A stretch of DNA of 64,000 bases from Bacillota bacterium (lineage in GTDB: Bacteria > Bacillota > Clostridia > Lachnospirales > Lachnospiraceae), in NCBI GenBank assembly GCA_023435645.1, contig JAEYRK010000053.1:32773-96772 (forward strand), given 5' to 3'. The notes under the pieces are model-generated. The model was not told the DNA's origin, searched no databases, and worked only from the letters and a program-made list of their open reading frames with translations. Below, in pieces: positions 1 to 9,299 of this stretch; position 1 is the first letter of the stretch; every line of letters begins with the position of its first letter. Both the position numbers and the translations under genes were made by a program.

Positions 1-261
1 ACAGAGCATCGAAAGCCTGCGGATGTGCTGAAGCAGCTGGAGGAATGGGGGTTGAAGCCCTACCGGATTGAATCGGCCGGTCGGGCAAAGCATATCTTTA
101 CCCATATCGAATGGCATATGCTTGGGTATTATATATCGCTGAAGGAGCTGCCCTTGACTATGGAAGAGAGGGGGCTTATCTGGGCGGACAGGCAGGAGCT
201 GAAGGATAAATATACACTTCCGAATGCATTTCAGAAATTTCTAAAGATTTCAGTTGGATAA
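1..261 (+). CDS. mutY: A/G-specific adenine glycosylase MutY, C-terminal fragment
   Basis: The reading frame is open from base 1, so the gene begins outside the window and only about 86 codons are seen. The motif KHIFTHIEWHMLGYYI and the closing YTLPNAFQKFL match the NUDIX-like C-terminal domain of MutY, which recognises 8-oxoguanine opposite the adenine that the missing N-terminal domain removes. The GTG at base 25 is an internal codon, not a start. Assignment rests on the conserved C-terminal motif only; the catalytic and Fe-S parts cannot be checked here. Confidence 0.8.
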   Translation, partial: TEHRKPADVLKQLEEWGLKPYRIESAGRAKHIFTHIEWHMLGYYISLKELPLTMEERGLIWADRQELKDKYTLPNAFQKFLKISVG

Positions 262-326
262 GCAGGATAAATGTGCTATTATGAATAAGGAATCAGAATA
301 GTTTGATAAAGTTTGGAGTGATGCTT

Positions 327-824
327 ATGAAGAATAGGTTCTATTTCCTTATAATAATTGCGGTTATTGTCCTATCCGGCTGTAAGGCCGCAGATGAACA
401 GACCTTCTTCATCCCGACTCCTGAGGTAACAGAGGCACCGTCTAAGGATGTGACCCCGGAGCCATCTGAGGATACGGAGGGGGATGCTGAGGCAAATGAC
501 CCGGAGGAGACCAATGCGCCGGTGTATGTAGGTAAGACTACAACAAAATATGTGAAGCTGGATGATTATGATGCGATTCTGAATATCAGATCAGCCCCTT
601 CAAGGGAAGGTGAGATCGTAGGCTTTCTGGTGCATACGGAGCAGGTAGAGGTAATCAGCATTGAGAATGGATGGGCAAGCTTTGTTTATCTGGATGAGAT
701 CCGGTATGTTAGTGCAGACTTTCTGGTAGATAAGAAGCCGGCATACCTCATACCACCCACTTCAACACCGAAGCCGTCTCCTACCAAGGCACCGGATCCC
801 AATGATGCTCCGCCGGAGATTTGA
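327..824 (+). CDS. SH3-domain lipoprotein
   Basis: About 165 residues. The preferred start is ATG 327, which has GGAG at 315-318 eight bases upstream; ATG 321 and TTG 303 are in frame but badly spaced. A hydrophobic signal is followed by the lipobox LSGC, so the protein should be lipid-anchored outside the cell. After it comes an acidic Pro/Thr/Glu-rich linker, then a bacterial SH3-like segment (LNIRSAPSREGEIVGFL, about residues 82-140) of the kind that binds peptidoglycan, and a Pro/Thr-rich tail (TPKPSPTKAP). Exact role unknown. Confidence 0.75.
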   Translation: MKNRFYFLIIIAVIVLSGCKAADEQTFFIPTPEVTEAPSKDVTPEPSEDTEGDAEANDPEETNAPVYVGKTTTKYVKLDDYDAILNIRSAPSREGEIVGFLVHTEQVEVISIENGWASFVYLDEIRYVSADFLVDKKPAYLIPPTSTPKPSPTKAPDPNDAPPEI

Positions 825-857
825 TACAAGAGTGTAGAATCAGCTGACAGCAGACTG

Positions 858-1742
858 TCATTCACAAATAAACGAAATAAATTTTTTCATGGAATCGGAG
901 AGGAAGGCATTCTTTAAATAACAGAAGCCGACCTCTCTTTTATTGACTGGAGTTTGCAAGGGGATCTGCACCAGTGACCCCTCCTTCAGTTCCGTAGCTA
1001 CAAATTCCCTGATGACACAGGCAACCCCAAGACCGGTTTTGGCAAACTCAATCAGCAGCTCCATGCTGCTGACCTCCAGAATCTGCTTTGGTTCGATTCC
1101 ATGGTCCATAAAATAACGTTCAATGTATTTGCGAGATACATTCTTTGTATCCAGAAGCATAATATTAGCTGAAGAGAAAATGTCTTGGGAATCCTCCCTG
1201 AGGATCAGATTATCAAGGTAGGCCTTGGTTGCTACGAAGATATCCTCTGTCTCACTTAAGGTATGGAAATGGAAGCTGCCGATGGCTTCGGGCTTAACCA
1301 CCAGACCGATATCCAGATTGTTATTCTCCAGGTGCTTCAGGGTCTGAGCGGAGGACTGGCTCTCAATTGCAATCTTAATATGGGGATATTCCTTCACAAA
1401 ACGGTTCAGACAGGGGAGTAGCAGGTACTTACACAGAGTGGCGCTGGCTCCGATCCTAAGGTGTCCGATTCCCAGCTCATGGAGTCTGCGGATATTATCC
1501 TCCCCCTGCTTCAAGGTATCGAAGGCATTACTGGTATAGGTATATAGAAGCTTACCCTCGTCGGTCAGACGAACCCCACGGGAGCTGCGAAGAAATAGGA
1601 TCGTATTCAGATTCTCCTCCAGGTTCGTTATAGCCTTACTGACTGCGGGCTGACTGATGAACAGCTGCCTGGCAGCATGGGAGATGTTACCGGTCTCGGC
1701 AACACAGTTAAAGATATGATACAGGGATAGGTTTTGCTCCAT
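858..1742 (-). CDS. LysR-family transcriptional regulator, probable regulator of leuBCD
   Basis: 294 residues, the usual LysR length. The N-terminal winged helix-turn-helix is clear (HAARQLFISQPAVSKAI, about residues 22-38), followed by a linker helix and an effector-binding domain of periplasmic-binding-protein fold. It is transcribed divergently from leuB across 165 bp, the classic arrangement in which a LysR protein controls its neighbour and itself. In leucine systems of this type the effector is often 2-isopropylmalate, but that is inference. An inverted repeat at 1786-1798 in the shared region is a candidate operator. Confidence 0.88.
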   Translation of the reverse strand: MEQNLSLYHIFNCVAETGNISHAARQLFISQPAVSKAITNLEENLNTILFLRSSRGVRLTDEGKLLYTYTSNAFDTLKQGEDNIRRLHELGIGHLRIGASATLCKYLLLPCLNRFVKEYPHIKIAIESQSSAQTLKHLENNNLDIGLVVKPEAIGSFHFHTLSETEDIFVATKAYLDNLILREDSQDIFSSANIMLLDTKNVSRKYIERYFMDHGIEPKQILEVSSMELLIEFAKTGLGVACVIREFVATELKEGSLVQIPLQTPVNKREVGFCYLKNAFLSDSMKKFISFICE

Positions 1743-1907
1743 GGGATATTCCTTTCTCCGGACAGCTATGTATTATATAACTGTAGGTTATATTAACCAT
1801 TCGTAATATGTATTTCAATTATACCAGATGATATGATATGATTGCAACAGATTATATGATGGAAGCTTAGAGCCATCAGCGAATACATAACTGTAGGGAG
1901 GAGAACA
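1743..1907. promoter_or_regulatory. Divergent lysR/leuB control region with candidate LysR operator
   Basis: GGTTA-TAT-TAACC at 1786-1798 is a perfect 5+5 bp inverted repeat that fits the T-N11-A form of LysR sites. A minus-strand TATAAT at 1772-1777 would be the -10 of the lysR gene, so the operator would lie in that promoter and permit autorepression. On the plus strand a weak TTTCAA (1813-1818), 18 bp, TATGAT (1837-1842) could serve leuB. GGGAGGAG just before ATG 1908 is the leuB ribosome binding site. No T-box features are seen. Confidence 0.5.
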
Positions 1908-2990
1908 ATGAATTACAACATAGCAGTAATTCCGGGCGACGGAATCGGACCGGAGATCATTACGGAGGCGAAGAAGGTACTGGATCGGATCGGTGCGAAA
2001 TACGGTCATACCTTCAACTATACCGAGGTGCTGATGGGAGGTATATCCATTGATAAAACCGGAGTACCTCTTACGGAGGAAGCTCTGGAGACAGCAAAGA
2101 GAAGTGATTCCGTGCTATTGGGAGCAGTCGGTGGGAATGTGGGACAATCGAACTGGTACAGCCTTCCGCCCCATCTGCGGCCGGAGGCCGGACTTCTGGG
2201 AATCCGTAAGGGCCTGAAGCTCTTTGCCAACATCAGACCGGCAGTCCTCTATGAGGAACTGAAGGCAGCCTGTCCTTTAAGGAAGGATATCATCGGTGAC
2301 GGCTTTGACTTCGTGGTGCTGCGTGAGTTGACCGGGGGACTTTATTTTGGTGAAAGAAAAACCTACGAAGAGAATGGTCTTCGTAAGGCATATGATACAC
2401 TGGTTTATGATGAGAATGAGATCAGGCGGATCGCAAAGCTGGCCTTCGAGATTGCGATGAAACGGAATAAGAAGGTATGTAGTGTGGATAAGGCCAATGT
2501 ACTGGATTCCTCCAGGCTATGGAGACAGGTAACGAAGGAGGTTTCTAAGGATTATCCTGAGGTGGAGCTGACGGATATGCTGGTGGATAACTGTGCCATG
2601 CAGCTGGTGAGGAATCCGAGACAGTTTGATGTCATCCTTACGGAGAATATGTTTGGAGATATATTATCAGATGAGGCTAGTATGGTGACAGGCTCCATCG
2701 GTATGCTGGCATCAGCCAGCCTAGGTGATACGAAGCTGGGGCTTTATGAACCGAGCCACGGCTCTGCCCCGGATATCGCAGGACAGGATAAGGCAAATCC
2801 CATCGCAACGATACTCTCGGCAGCGATGATGCTCCGCTACTCCTTCGATCTAATCGAGGAAGCGGATAGAGTAGAGGCTGCAGTAAAGGCAGTCCTTCAA
2901 AAGGATTACCGGACCATCGATATCATGTCAGAGGGAAAAACTCTTGTTGGAACGAAGGAAATGGGCGACTTGATTGTTAGTGAGATATAG
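1908..2990 (+). CDS. leuB: 3-isopropylmalate dehydrogenase
   Basis: 360 residues, normal for the family. Oxidises and decarboxylates 3-isopropylmalate to 2-oxoisocaproate with NAD+ in leucine synthesis, in the cytosol. Recognisable parts are GDGIGPEI at the N terminus, LLGAVGG, the substrate-binding segment [12 protein letters not shown], the metal-binding region [15 protein letters not shown] and the NAD-binding [14 protein letters not shown]. First gene of leuB-leuC-leuD; leuA is not in the window. Start is fixed by GGGAGGAG nine bases upstream. Confidence 0.97.
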   Translation: MNYNIAVIPGDGIGPEIITEAKKVLDRIGAKYGHTFNYTEVLMGGISIDKTGVPLTEEALETAKRSDSVLLGAVGGNVGQSNWYSLPPHLRPEAGLLGIRKGLKLFANIRPAVLYEELKAACPLRKDIIGDGFDFVVLRELTGGLYFGERKTYEENGLRKAYDTLVYDENEIRRIAKLAFEIAMKRNKKVCSVDKANVLDSSRLWRQVTKEVSKDYPEVELTDMLVDNCAMQLVRNPRQFDVILTENMFGDILSDEASMVTGSIGMLASASLGDTKLGLYEPSHGSAPDIAGQDKANPIATILSAAMMLRYSFDLIEEADRVEAAVKAVLQKDYRTIDIMSEGKTLVGTKEMGDLIVSEI

Positions 2991-3106
2991 AATAATCAGG
3001 AGGTGACTCATTCCATACAAGGAAATTACAAACCGGAGGAATCCGTGGGGACGGACTTTAGGGTTCTAAAGAGTGATATAACATAATAGGATAGGAGGAT
3101 TTTGCT

Positions 3107-4372
3107 ATGGGAATGACAATGACGCAGAAGATACTGGCCGCCCATGCGGGACTGGAACAGGTCACTGCAGGACAGCTGATTGAGGCGGAGCTGGATCTGG
3201 TACTGGGCAATGACGTAACAGCCCCGGTTGCCATTCATGAGTTTGAGAAGTTTACATCAAATAAGGTATTTCATAAGGATAAGATTGCGCTGGTACCGGA
3301 TCATTTCACACCCAATAAGGATATCAAATCTGCGGAGCACTGCAAATGTGTCAGGGAATTTGCAATGGAGCAGGAGATTACGAATTATTTTGAGATTGGT
3401 GAGATGGGGATTGAGCATGCACTGCTTCCTGAGAAAGGTCTCGTGGTAGCAGGAGATGTTGTCATCGGAGCGGATTCCCATACCTGTACCTATGGAGCTC
3501 TGGGAGCCTTTTCTACAGGTGTAGGAAGCACAGACATGGCAGCGGGTATGGCTACCGGCAAAGCCTGGTTCAAGGTTCCGTCCGCTTTGAAATTCATTTT
3601 GACAGGTAAGCCTGCGAAGTGGGTCAGCGGTAAGGATGTTATCCTACATATCATTGGTATGATCGGAGTGGACGGTGCCCTATATAAATCCATGGAATTT
3701 GTGGGAGACGGTATAGAGAACCTCTCTATGGATGATCGGTTCTCCATGGCTAATATGGCGATTGAGGCAGGAGCCAAGAACGGAATCTTTCCCGTGGATG
3801 CAGCCACAATCGCTTATATGAAGGAGCATTCCACGAAGGAATATACCAGCTACGAAGCAGATGCGGATGCAGAGTATGATGAGATCTATGAGATAGATCT
3901 CTCCGCCCTCAAGCCCACTGTGGCCTTCCCCCATCTTCCGGAAAATACCCATACCATTGATCGTGTGGGGGAAATCAAGATTGACCAGGTTGTCATCGGT
4001 TCCTGTACGAACGGAAGAATCGAAGATCTCAGAACTGCTGCTAAGGTATTGGAGGGCAGGAAGGTGGCGAAGGGAGTTAGAACCATCGTCTTCCCTGCAA
4101 CCCAGAAGATATACCTGCAGGCCATGGAGGAGGGTTTACTCGCTACCTTTATTAAGGCCGGTGCAGTAGTTAGTACTCCCACCTGCGGACCCTGTCTGGG
4201 GGGACACATGGGAATTCTGGCAGCAGGAGAACGGGCTGTTGCTACGACTAACCGCAATTTCGTCGGCAGGATGGGTCATGTAAAATCCGAGGTTTATCTT
4301 GCGAATCCCGCAGTTGCCGCAGCCAGTGCGGTCACCGGAAAGATATCAGGACCGGAAGAATTGGGTTTATAA
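3107..4372 (+). CDS. leuC: 3-isopropylmalate dehydratase large subunit
   Basis: 421 residues, the shorter archaeal/clostridial LeuC type rather than the roughly 470-residue enterobacterial form. With LeuD it isomerises 2-isopropylmalate to 3-isopropylmalate using a 4Fe-4S cluster. The aconitase-family cluster ligands are visible in IGSCTNGR and TPTCGPC, and [15 protein letters not shown] is the conserved N-terminal motif. ATAGGAGG lies just upstream of ATG 3107. The 116-bp gap after leuB carries a small CTTTA/TAAAG hairpin but no terminator. Confidence 0.96.
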   Translation: MGMTMTQKILAAHAGLEQVTAGQLIEAELDLVLGNDVTAPVAIHEFEKFTSNKVFHKDKIALVPDHFTPNKDIKSAEHCKCVREFAMEQEITNYFEIGEMGIEHALLPEKGLVVAGDVVIGADSHTCTYGALGAFSTGVGSTDMAAGMATGKAWFKVPSALKFILTGKPAKWVSGKDVILHIIGMIGVDGALYKSMEFVGDGIENLSMDDRFSMANMAIEAGAKNGIFPVDAATIAYMKEHSTKEYTSYEADADAEYDEIYEIDLSALKPTVAFPHLPENTHTIDRVGEIKIDQVVIGSCTNGRIEDLRTAAKVLEGRKVAKGVRTIVFPATQKIYLQAMEEGLLATFIKAGAVVSTPTCGPCLGGHMGILAAGERAVATTNRNFVGRMGHVKSEVYLANPAVAAASAVTGKISGPEELGL

Positions 4373-4458
4373 GCTGAAGATAGATTCAGTTTGCAAAAGG
4401 TACCTAGGTACTTTTTACACTATGATTGAAAGCCTATAGCAGGCATATGGAGGTAATT

Positions 4459-4947
4459 ATGAAAGCATATGGATTAGTTCACAAATATGGTGATAATGTG
4501 GATACGGATGTTATCATACCTGCCCGCTACCTGAATTCCTCCGATCCTAAGGAGCTGGCAGCGAAATGTATGGAAGACATCGATAAGGACTTTGTTAACA
4601 GGGTGAAGCCCGGAGATATTATGGTAGCGAATAAGAATTTCGGTTGTGGCTCCTCCAGGGAGCATGCACCAATTGCCATCAAGGCTTCCGGGATCAGCTG
4701 TATCATAGCTGAGACCTTTGCCAGGATCTTCTACCGGAATGCAATCAACATCGGTCTTCCGATCATCGAATGCCCGGAGGCTGCAAGGGAGATCGAAGCA
4801 GGGGATGAGGTGGAGATTGATTTTGATAGTGGAAGGATCTATGATAAGACGAAGGGTAGCACATACCAGGGGCAGGCATTCCCTGAGTTCATGCAGAGGA
4901 TTATCAAAGCAGAAGGTCTGATCAACTACATCAACAATAAAGCATAA
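4459..4947 (+). CDS. leuD: 3-isopropylmalate dehydratase small subunit
   Basis: 162 residues from ATG 4459, chosen because GGAGG (4449-4453) sits five bases upstream; the longer frame from TTG 4426 adds eleven unconserved residues and has no ribosome binding site. The swivelling-domain signature [11 protein letters not shown] and the opening [15 protein letters not shown] identify LeuD, the substrate-discriminating partner of LeuC. Last gene of leuBCD; a terminator-like hairpin follows at 4991-5020. Confidence 0.96.
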   Translation: MKAYGLVHKYGDNVDTDVIIPARYLNSSDPKELAAKCMEDIDKDFVNRVKPGDIMVANKNFGCGSSREHAPIAIKASGISCIIAETFARIFYRNAINIGLPIIECPEAAREIEAGDEVEIDFDSGRIYDKTKGSTYQGQAFPEFMQRIIKAEGLINYINNKA

Positions 4948-4990
4948 TATGAATATAATTGAAAGAAGTGCCATAACCTTCCTTATACGA

Positions 4991-5022
4991 ACCTGTAGGC
5001 CGGGAGGTCTGGTACTTTTTTT
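4991..5022 (+). terminator. Probable terminator of leuBCD
   Basis: ACC (4991-4993) pairs with GGT (5011-5013) and AGGCC (4997-5001) with GGTCT (5006-5010) around loop GGGA, with a 3-nt bulge. A run of seven T follows. Confidence 0.5.
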
Positions 5023-5057
5023 ATGCTTTAAATATTGCTTTTAATTCCCGATGGGCA

Positions 5058-5066
5058 TGCTATAAT
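5058..5066 (+). promoter_or_regulatory. Extended -10 promoter for the EamA gene
   Basis: TGC-TATAAT at 5058-5066 is a consensus extended -10 element. No good -35 at 17 bp; a TTGCTT lies 20 bp upstream. It would start a transcript about 75 nt before ATG 5145. Confidence 0.5.
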
Positions 5067-5144
5067 ATGAATGAACGAGGTTATTCTTAAGGACTGCGAA
5101 AGGCTTAAAGCGGCAGGTAATCAAGATAATAAGGAGGAAGTACC

Positions 5145-5558
5145 ATGTGGATTTTTTATGCATTCATGTCAGCGATATTTGCGGCATTGGTTTCAATTCT
5201 TGCCAAGATTGGTATTAGGAACATCAATTCCAACCTGGCTACGGCAATCAGAACAGTTGTGGTTTTGATTATGGCCTGGGGAATCGTATTTTTAACAGGG
5301 AAGCAGAAGGAGCTTTCTACGCTGACGAGCAAGAACTGGAGGTTTTTGATCTATTCCGGACTGGCAACGGGAGCCTCCTGGCTGTTTTATTTCAAAGCTC
5401 TACAGATGGGGGAAGCCTCTAAGGTGGCTCCCATTGACAAGCTGAGTGTTGTTCTTACGATGATTATGGCATTTATATTCTTAGGGGAAGCCTTCACGGT
5501 GAAAACGGCAATCGGTGGAATACTAATTGCAGCCGGAACGCTGGTCCTGGTTCTATAG
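5145..5558 (+). CDS. Half-size EamA/DMT family membrane transporter
   Basis: 137 residues with about five hydrophobic helices, starting MWIFYAFMSAIFAALVSIL. This is the half-length form of the drug/metabolite transporter superfamily; most EamA proteins are ten-helix duplications of this unit, so it should work as a dimer. The segment FYFKALQMGEASKVAPIDKLS is typical of the family. AAGGAGG eight bases before ATG 5145 supports the start. Substrate unknown. It appears to be a single-gene unit. Confidence 0.85.
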   Translation: MWIFYAFMSAIFAALVSILAKIGIRNINSNLATAIRTVVVLIMAWGIVFLTGKQKELSTLTSKNWRFLIYSGLATGASWLFYFKALQMGEASKVAPIDKLSVVLTMIMAFIFLGEAFTVKTAIGGILIAAGTLVLVL

Positions 5559-5675
5559 GAGGACTCTCTAAGCAAATTGCTTTGTCGTTATGTGATAAAT
5601 CCTTAAGGAATGGAACCTTTTTCCTTACTGAAACATAAGTTGAAATAGAACTTAGAATTAGGGATGATATTCAAT

Positions 5676-6470
5676 ATGAGTGGTACGATTAGATATACAA
5701 TCCGGCCATATGATACCTTATGGATGCTGGCGCAGGTATTCAATACAACAGTAGATTCTATGATGGAGTTAAACCCGGGGATAGATCCCAGAAACCTCCA
5801 AGTCGGGCAGGTAATAACAATCATGCCGGGCTATCAATACTACCCATCCTATGGTAGTGGAAATACCGGAAATCCTATGGATGATTTTGATGATATGGAT
5901 ATGGATATGGACATGGATATGGATACGATGATGTGCGATCTAGTGAATTATTTCCGTATACTATGGGAGCAGCATATTGCCTGGACCAGAATGGCTGTCA
6001 TGGGTATCATCCATGAGCTTCCCGAGGCGAACCTGATCATTCAGAGATTACTTAGAAATCCTGTAGATTTTGCCAATGCTTTCAGAACCTTTTATGGAGA
6101 TGAGATCGCTCAAACATTCGAAGAGCTGTTAACAGCTCATCTTACCATAGCTGCAGAGCTGGTGCAGGCTGCCAAGGCGGGGAATGCGCAGGCAGCTGCA
6201 GATGCAGAGCAAAGGTGGTATGCCAATGCAAACCAGATAGCAGAATTCTTAGGAAGCATTAACCCCAATTGGAGTAGCGAGGATTGGAGTGCCATGATGA
6301 ATGAGCACCTGGAGCTGTTACAGGAGAATATCATGCAGATGCTGGAAAAGAATTATGAGGACAGCATCAACGGTTTTGATGAAGTGGAAGCGCAGGCTCT
6401 TGAAATGGCTGATATGATGGCCGAAGGCATCGCAAAACAGTTCCCTGCTTATGAAGATAGTATGGTATAG
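5676..6470 (+). CDS. LysM-domain protein with C-terminal helical domain
   Basis: About 264 residues. A LysM domain (YTIRPYDTLWMLAQVFN to LQVGQVITI, first 50 residues) should bind peptidoglycan or spore cortex. Next is a Tyr/Gly-rich linker, then a tract of Met-Asp dipeptides encoded by a GATATG-type 6-nt repeat (about 5887-5930). The C-terminal 170 residues form an amphipathic helical domain (ILWEQHIAWTRM, LLRNPVDFANAF, AEQRWYANANQIAEFLGSINPNW). From memory, similar standalone domains in Bacillus and Clostridium are sometimes mislabelled acetylglutamate kinase; nothing kinase-like is visible. No signal peptide. ATG 5664 is an alternative start; neither has ideal SD spacing. Confidence 0.75.
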   Translation: MSGTIRYTIRPYDTLWMLAQVFNTTVDSMMELNPGIDPRNLQVGQVITIMPGYQYYPSYGSGNTGNPMDDFDDMDMDMDMDMDTMMCDLVNYFRILWEQHIAWTRMAVMGIIHELPEANLIIQRLLRNPVDFANAFRTFYGDEIAQTFEELLTAHLTIAAELVQAAKAGNAQAAADAEQRWYANANQIAEFLGSINPNWSSEDWSAMMNEHLELLQENIMQMLEKNYEDSINGFDEVEAQALEMADMMAEGIAKQFPAYEDSMV

Positions 6471-6859
6471 AAGATGAATAACATAGGCAGCTATGGCTAG
6501 ACAGTGACAGCATAGGCAATTAAGGATTCCTTCTGAAATGATACGAAGGGTATACGGCTTATATGTCTTCCCTCAAAAGACATACGCAAAGGAAAAACAT
6601 AGCTGAACATTAAAAGGACTACCTGCGATGCAGGTAGTCCTTTATTTAGAAATGAAAGCTTGGTATTTAAGAGTTGTGAGGGGAATCATGAACCTTTCCT
6701 TGGCGTCTTAATAAGATATAATGTCGGGATAATGTCAAATCTACGGTTTGTGAACGATATTATTATCAGCAATCATACCGTAGATCGGTGATAAAGGCTT
6801 TGCCGATTTCCTATAGCTAGAGATTATTTTAAGATAATTTATATCAAAGGAGTGATTAT
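6471..6859. other. 389-bp intergenic region with terminator and structured leader
   Basis: No gene seen. It holds the terminator at 6613-6647 and, upstream of the DUF2935 gene, the inverted repeat ATCTACGGT (6739-6747) / ACCGTAGAT (6777-6785) followed by ATCGG (6784-6788) / CCGAT (6803-6807). The two pairings share bases 6784-6785, so they could compete. Confidence 0.5.
6613..6647 (+). terminator. Terminator of the LysM gene
   Basis: A perfect 14-bp stem, AAAGGACTACCTGC (6613-6626) with its complement at 6630-6643, closes a GAT loop and runs into a T-rich tail. Confidence 0.9.
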
Positions 6860-7783
6860 ATGCTGTCTAGAAGAGACTTTATACGCCAGTCGCTGGAAAC
6901 ACATCTGTTTTTTGCCAGAATTATGAAGGAGCATGCTTTTTTTCTACAGGTCGGTTTTACCCCCAGGGATGATAGATTTAGCCATCGTGCAGATGAGCTA
7001 AAGCATGCATTTGAGAATTTCCTGGCGGACTGCGTGGCCCTGTCCAATGGGGTTATCAGCGATGATGTACTGCAATCTGGTGAGGTTCTCACCCAATACA
7101 CCCTGGAGGCAGAGCGGGCTACGGAATTCTATACATCAGTACCCTTCAATACTAAGCTGACACAAGCAGAGCTGGGACTTTGTGGAGGTCAGGAATTTAG
7201 CCCGACTCTGGAGAGAAATGTAGCTATACTCAATCGAAGAGCTATTTTTCTGCTGGATGAGATTATCCGCTTTAAGAATACAATATTAAATGATGTTTTA
7301 GCATGTAAGATGTTTACGAATAACTATCCGCTGCTCATAGACCATATTCTGAGGGAAGCCAGATTCTACCAGAGACTGATTAAGAGACTGCAATCCAGGG
7401 AGGAGGTCAATATCCAGCGGGAGGCCTTCGAGCAGGAAATCTTCTGGAATAGGATTATGGCGGAGCATTCTAAGTTCATCCGAGGGCTTCTAGATCCTTC
7501 CGAGGAGGAGCTGTTTATAACAGCAGATCATTTTGGCAAGGAATTCGATCAGCTGACCTATGAAGCAAAGGAGGCCATGGAGCTATCCAGACCGGCTTTG
7601 GACAAAGTAACAGAGAAGAGCCTGGAGGCTACCTGTAAGTTACGGGACTTCAAGGCCCAGGGTACGGAAGGACTGCTTGACTGTAAGATTAAGTCGATTA
7701 TAATTCCTCTGTTGGCAGATCATACTCTTAGGGAAGCCAGCCATTATCTGCGTCTATTAAAAATTTTTAAACGTTGTGATTAA
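6860..7783 (+). CDS. DUF2935 family protein
   Basis: 307 residues made of two related helical halves, roughly residues 1-135 and 140-290. Each half carries an Glu-His motif near its start (MKEHAFFLQVGF; MAEHSKFIRGLL) and a later H-x-LREA motif (HILREARFYQRL; HTLREASHYLRL), a spacing that suggests a ferritin-like four-helix metal site. This is the DUF2935 family of spore-forming Firmicutes; function unknown. AAAGGAG lies eight bases before ATG 6860. It is followed by a small DUF1540 gene. Confidence 0.85.
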   Translation: MLSRRDFIRQSLETHLFFARIMKEHAFFLQVGFTPRDDRFSHRADELKHAFENFLADCVALSNGVISDDVLQSGEVLTQYTLEAERATEFYTSVPFNTKLTQAELGLCGGQEFSPTLERNVAILNRRAIFLLDEIIRFKNTILNDVLACKMFTNNYPLLIDHILREARFYQRLIKRLQSREEVNIQREAFEQEIFWNRIMAEHSKFIRGLLDPSEEELFITADHFGKEFDQLTYEAKEAMELSRPALDKVTEKSLEATCKLRDFKAQGTEGLLDCKIKSIIIPLLADHTLREASHYLRLLKIFKRCD

Positions 7784-7853
7784 ATTACCTCGTATGATTC
7801 TCTTTGTTCCGGCAAACAATAAGATTGTAAAACACAAGAATGGAGGGACAAAG

Positions 7854-8033
7854 ATGGCAGTTAGAAAAATGGATAAACCAAATGAAGGAATCAAATGCAT
7901 CGTCAATACCTGTGAGTATTATATGTCCGGTGATCATTGTTCAGCAGAGAAGATTGTGGTAGAACCCAGAAATGCCAGCAATTCCGATGATACAGATTGC
8001 GCTACCTTCGCTCCTAAGGGTAATTTTAGATAA
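7854..8033 (+). CDS. DUF1540 family small protein
   Basis: 59 residues from ATG 7854, preceded by GGAGGG; the longer frame from 7776 overlaps the previous gene and is not conserved in character. The pattern IKCIVNTCEYYMSGDHCSA followed by DTDCATF gives the four cysteines of the DUF1540 domain, a probable small metal-binding module common in Clostridia. Function unknown. It lies 70 bp after the DUF2935 gene and probably shares its transcript. Confidence 0.85.
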   Translation: MAVRKMDKPNEGIKCIVNTCEYYMSGDHCSAEKIVVEPRNASNSDDTDCATFAPKGNFR

Positions 8034-8074
8034 TCTGTCATAGAAGTGCGATCAGATTACTATCATGTTAAATG

Positions 8075-8135
8075 AAATACAGGATGTCAGTAGTTAGCCC
8101 CTTCCTAAGGGACGATCTAAGACATCCTGTATTTT
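8075..8135. terminator. Bidirectional terminator
   Basis: AAATACAGGATGTC (8075-8088) pairs with its exact complement at 8121-8134. The loop contains a further small hairpin (CCCTT/AAGGG). A and T runs on both sides serve the converging DUF1540 and AI-2E permease genes. Confidence 0.88.
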
Positions 8136-8195
8136 CTATCTTTATATCACTTACTTATAAGCTCTTTAAGAACAATGTAGCTTTATTTGTTATGC

Positions 8196-9245
8196 TTATC
8201 GAAATAATTGGATGGTTCCCTCATCGTTCAGCTTCTTAAGGATCGTAGCGATAACCGGCAATAATAAAAGACCAAGGACTCCCATCAGCTGGGCACCCAC
8301 AAACATCAGCAGCAGTGTCAGAATGGGATGCAGACCAATTTGCTGACCGACGATTTTAGGCTCAATTGTTTGACGTACTACGGTTATAACAACATAGAGT
8401 ATCAGCATTCCGATACCGACTTTTGTATTACCAAGGATCAATGCGATTCCTGCCCAAGGAAGCAGTATCAATCCTGTGCCCAGAATCGGTAGCACATCAA
8501 TAATTGCAATCAGGGCTCCATACAGCGCTGGGTTAGGTATGCCAATGATCCATAGGCCGACGGATAATTCTATAAAGGTGATAGAAATGATGGTGGTATA
8601 GGCACGGATGAATTTACCCAGAGTGCCGATGCCATTATCCTTAAGCTTCAGCAGCATCTCCCTACGCTCTCCCTTGAATTGCTTCATTACGAAATTCGAG
8701 ATTCGGTAATAATCAATTGTAAAGAAGAAGGAGGATACGATGGTAAAGATCAGCTTGATGAGAAGCGTCGGAAGACCACCTGCAACTCCGGTAATCATCC
8801 CGATTACTGAGGAGGAAGCATTCTTAACAAAAGCAAAGGTGGTATTATTCAGATCCTCTACATAGGGCCTGATCTGAGGAAACTGAAGCATCAGGTTATC
8901 CCCTGCCTTATCCAGGGCAGGTTGAATCGTATCCTCATAAAGATTCGGAAGCCTTCCGAACAGATCCTTTAAGAAGGTAAATATCTTCACTCCGATAAAG
9001 CTGAACAGGAGAACCAGGATTCCATAGAATATAATCAATATGAAGATGGATACGAAGGTACGCTTGATATGAAGCTTTGCTTCAATCAGATCAATCAGCT
9101 TCCGAAATACTACTGCTATAAGTAGGCCGATCACAAAAGGCATCAACATGGGAAGGAAATATTTTATTACGATGTATACCAGGCCTAATATCATTACCAC
9201 ATAAATTACATGGATAATAAATGCCTTCTCTTTATCAATATTCAT
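8196..9245 (-). CDS. AI-2E family (YtvI-like) membrane protein
   Basis: 349 residues with about eight hydrophobic helices and a long amphipathic middle segment (residues 90-150), the layout of the AI-2 exporter-like family. The C-terminal half has the family motifs PNPALYGALIAIIDVLPILGTGLILLPW and a repeated GxxxG-rich helix. In spore formers some members (YtvI) are sporulation proteins and others exchange ions, so the substrate is open. It is a single gene read toward the DUF1540 gene. Confidence 0.85.
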   Translation of the reverse strand: MNIDKEKAFIIHVIYVVMILGLVYIVIKYFLPMLMPFVIGLLIAVVFRKLIDLIEAKLHIKRTFVSIFILIIFYGILVLLFSFIGVKIFTFLKDLFGRLPNLYEDTIQPALDKAGDNLMLQFPQIRPYVEDLNNTTFAFVKNASSSVIGMITGVAGGLPTLLIKLIFTIVSSFFFTIDYYRISNFVMKQFKGERREMLLKLKDNGIGTLGKFIRAYTTIISITFIELSVGLWIIGIPNPALYGALIAIIDVLPILGTGLILLPWAGIALILGNTKVGIGMLILYVVITVVRQTIEPKIVGQQIGLHPILTLLLMFVGAQLMGVLGLLLLPVIATILKKLNDEGTIQLFR

Positions 9246-9299
9246 TCTTACCGAACCTTTCTTAACAATCAGGTGCAGGGTTTTGTTTCATAAAATGCA

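Noticed and set aside
1743..1907. T-box leader before leuB (also looked for before ilvD, ilvB and serC)
   Set aside because: No T-box core sequence or specifier-loop structure is visible in any of these regions.
3886..4257. 123-codon frame antisense to leuC
   Set aside because: Fully inside leuC on the opposite strand; a shadow of codon bias.
5071..5268. Frame overlapping the start of the EamA gene
   Set aside because: Out of frame with a clear membrane protein that has an ideal ribosome binding site; a shadow.
5676..6470. Acetylglutamate kinase
   Set aside because: Homologues sometimes bear this name but no amino-acid kinase motif is present.
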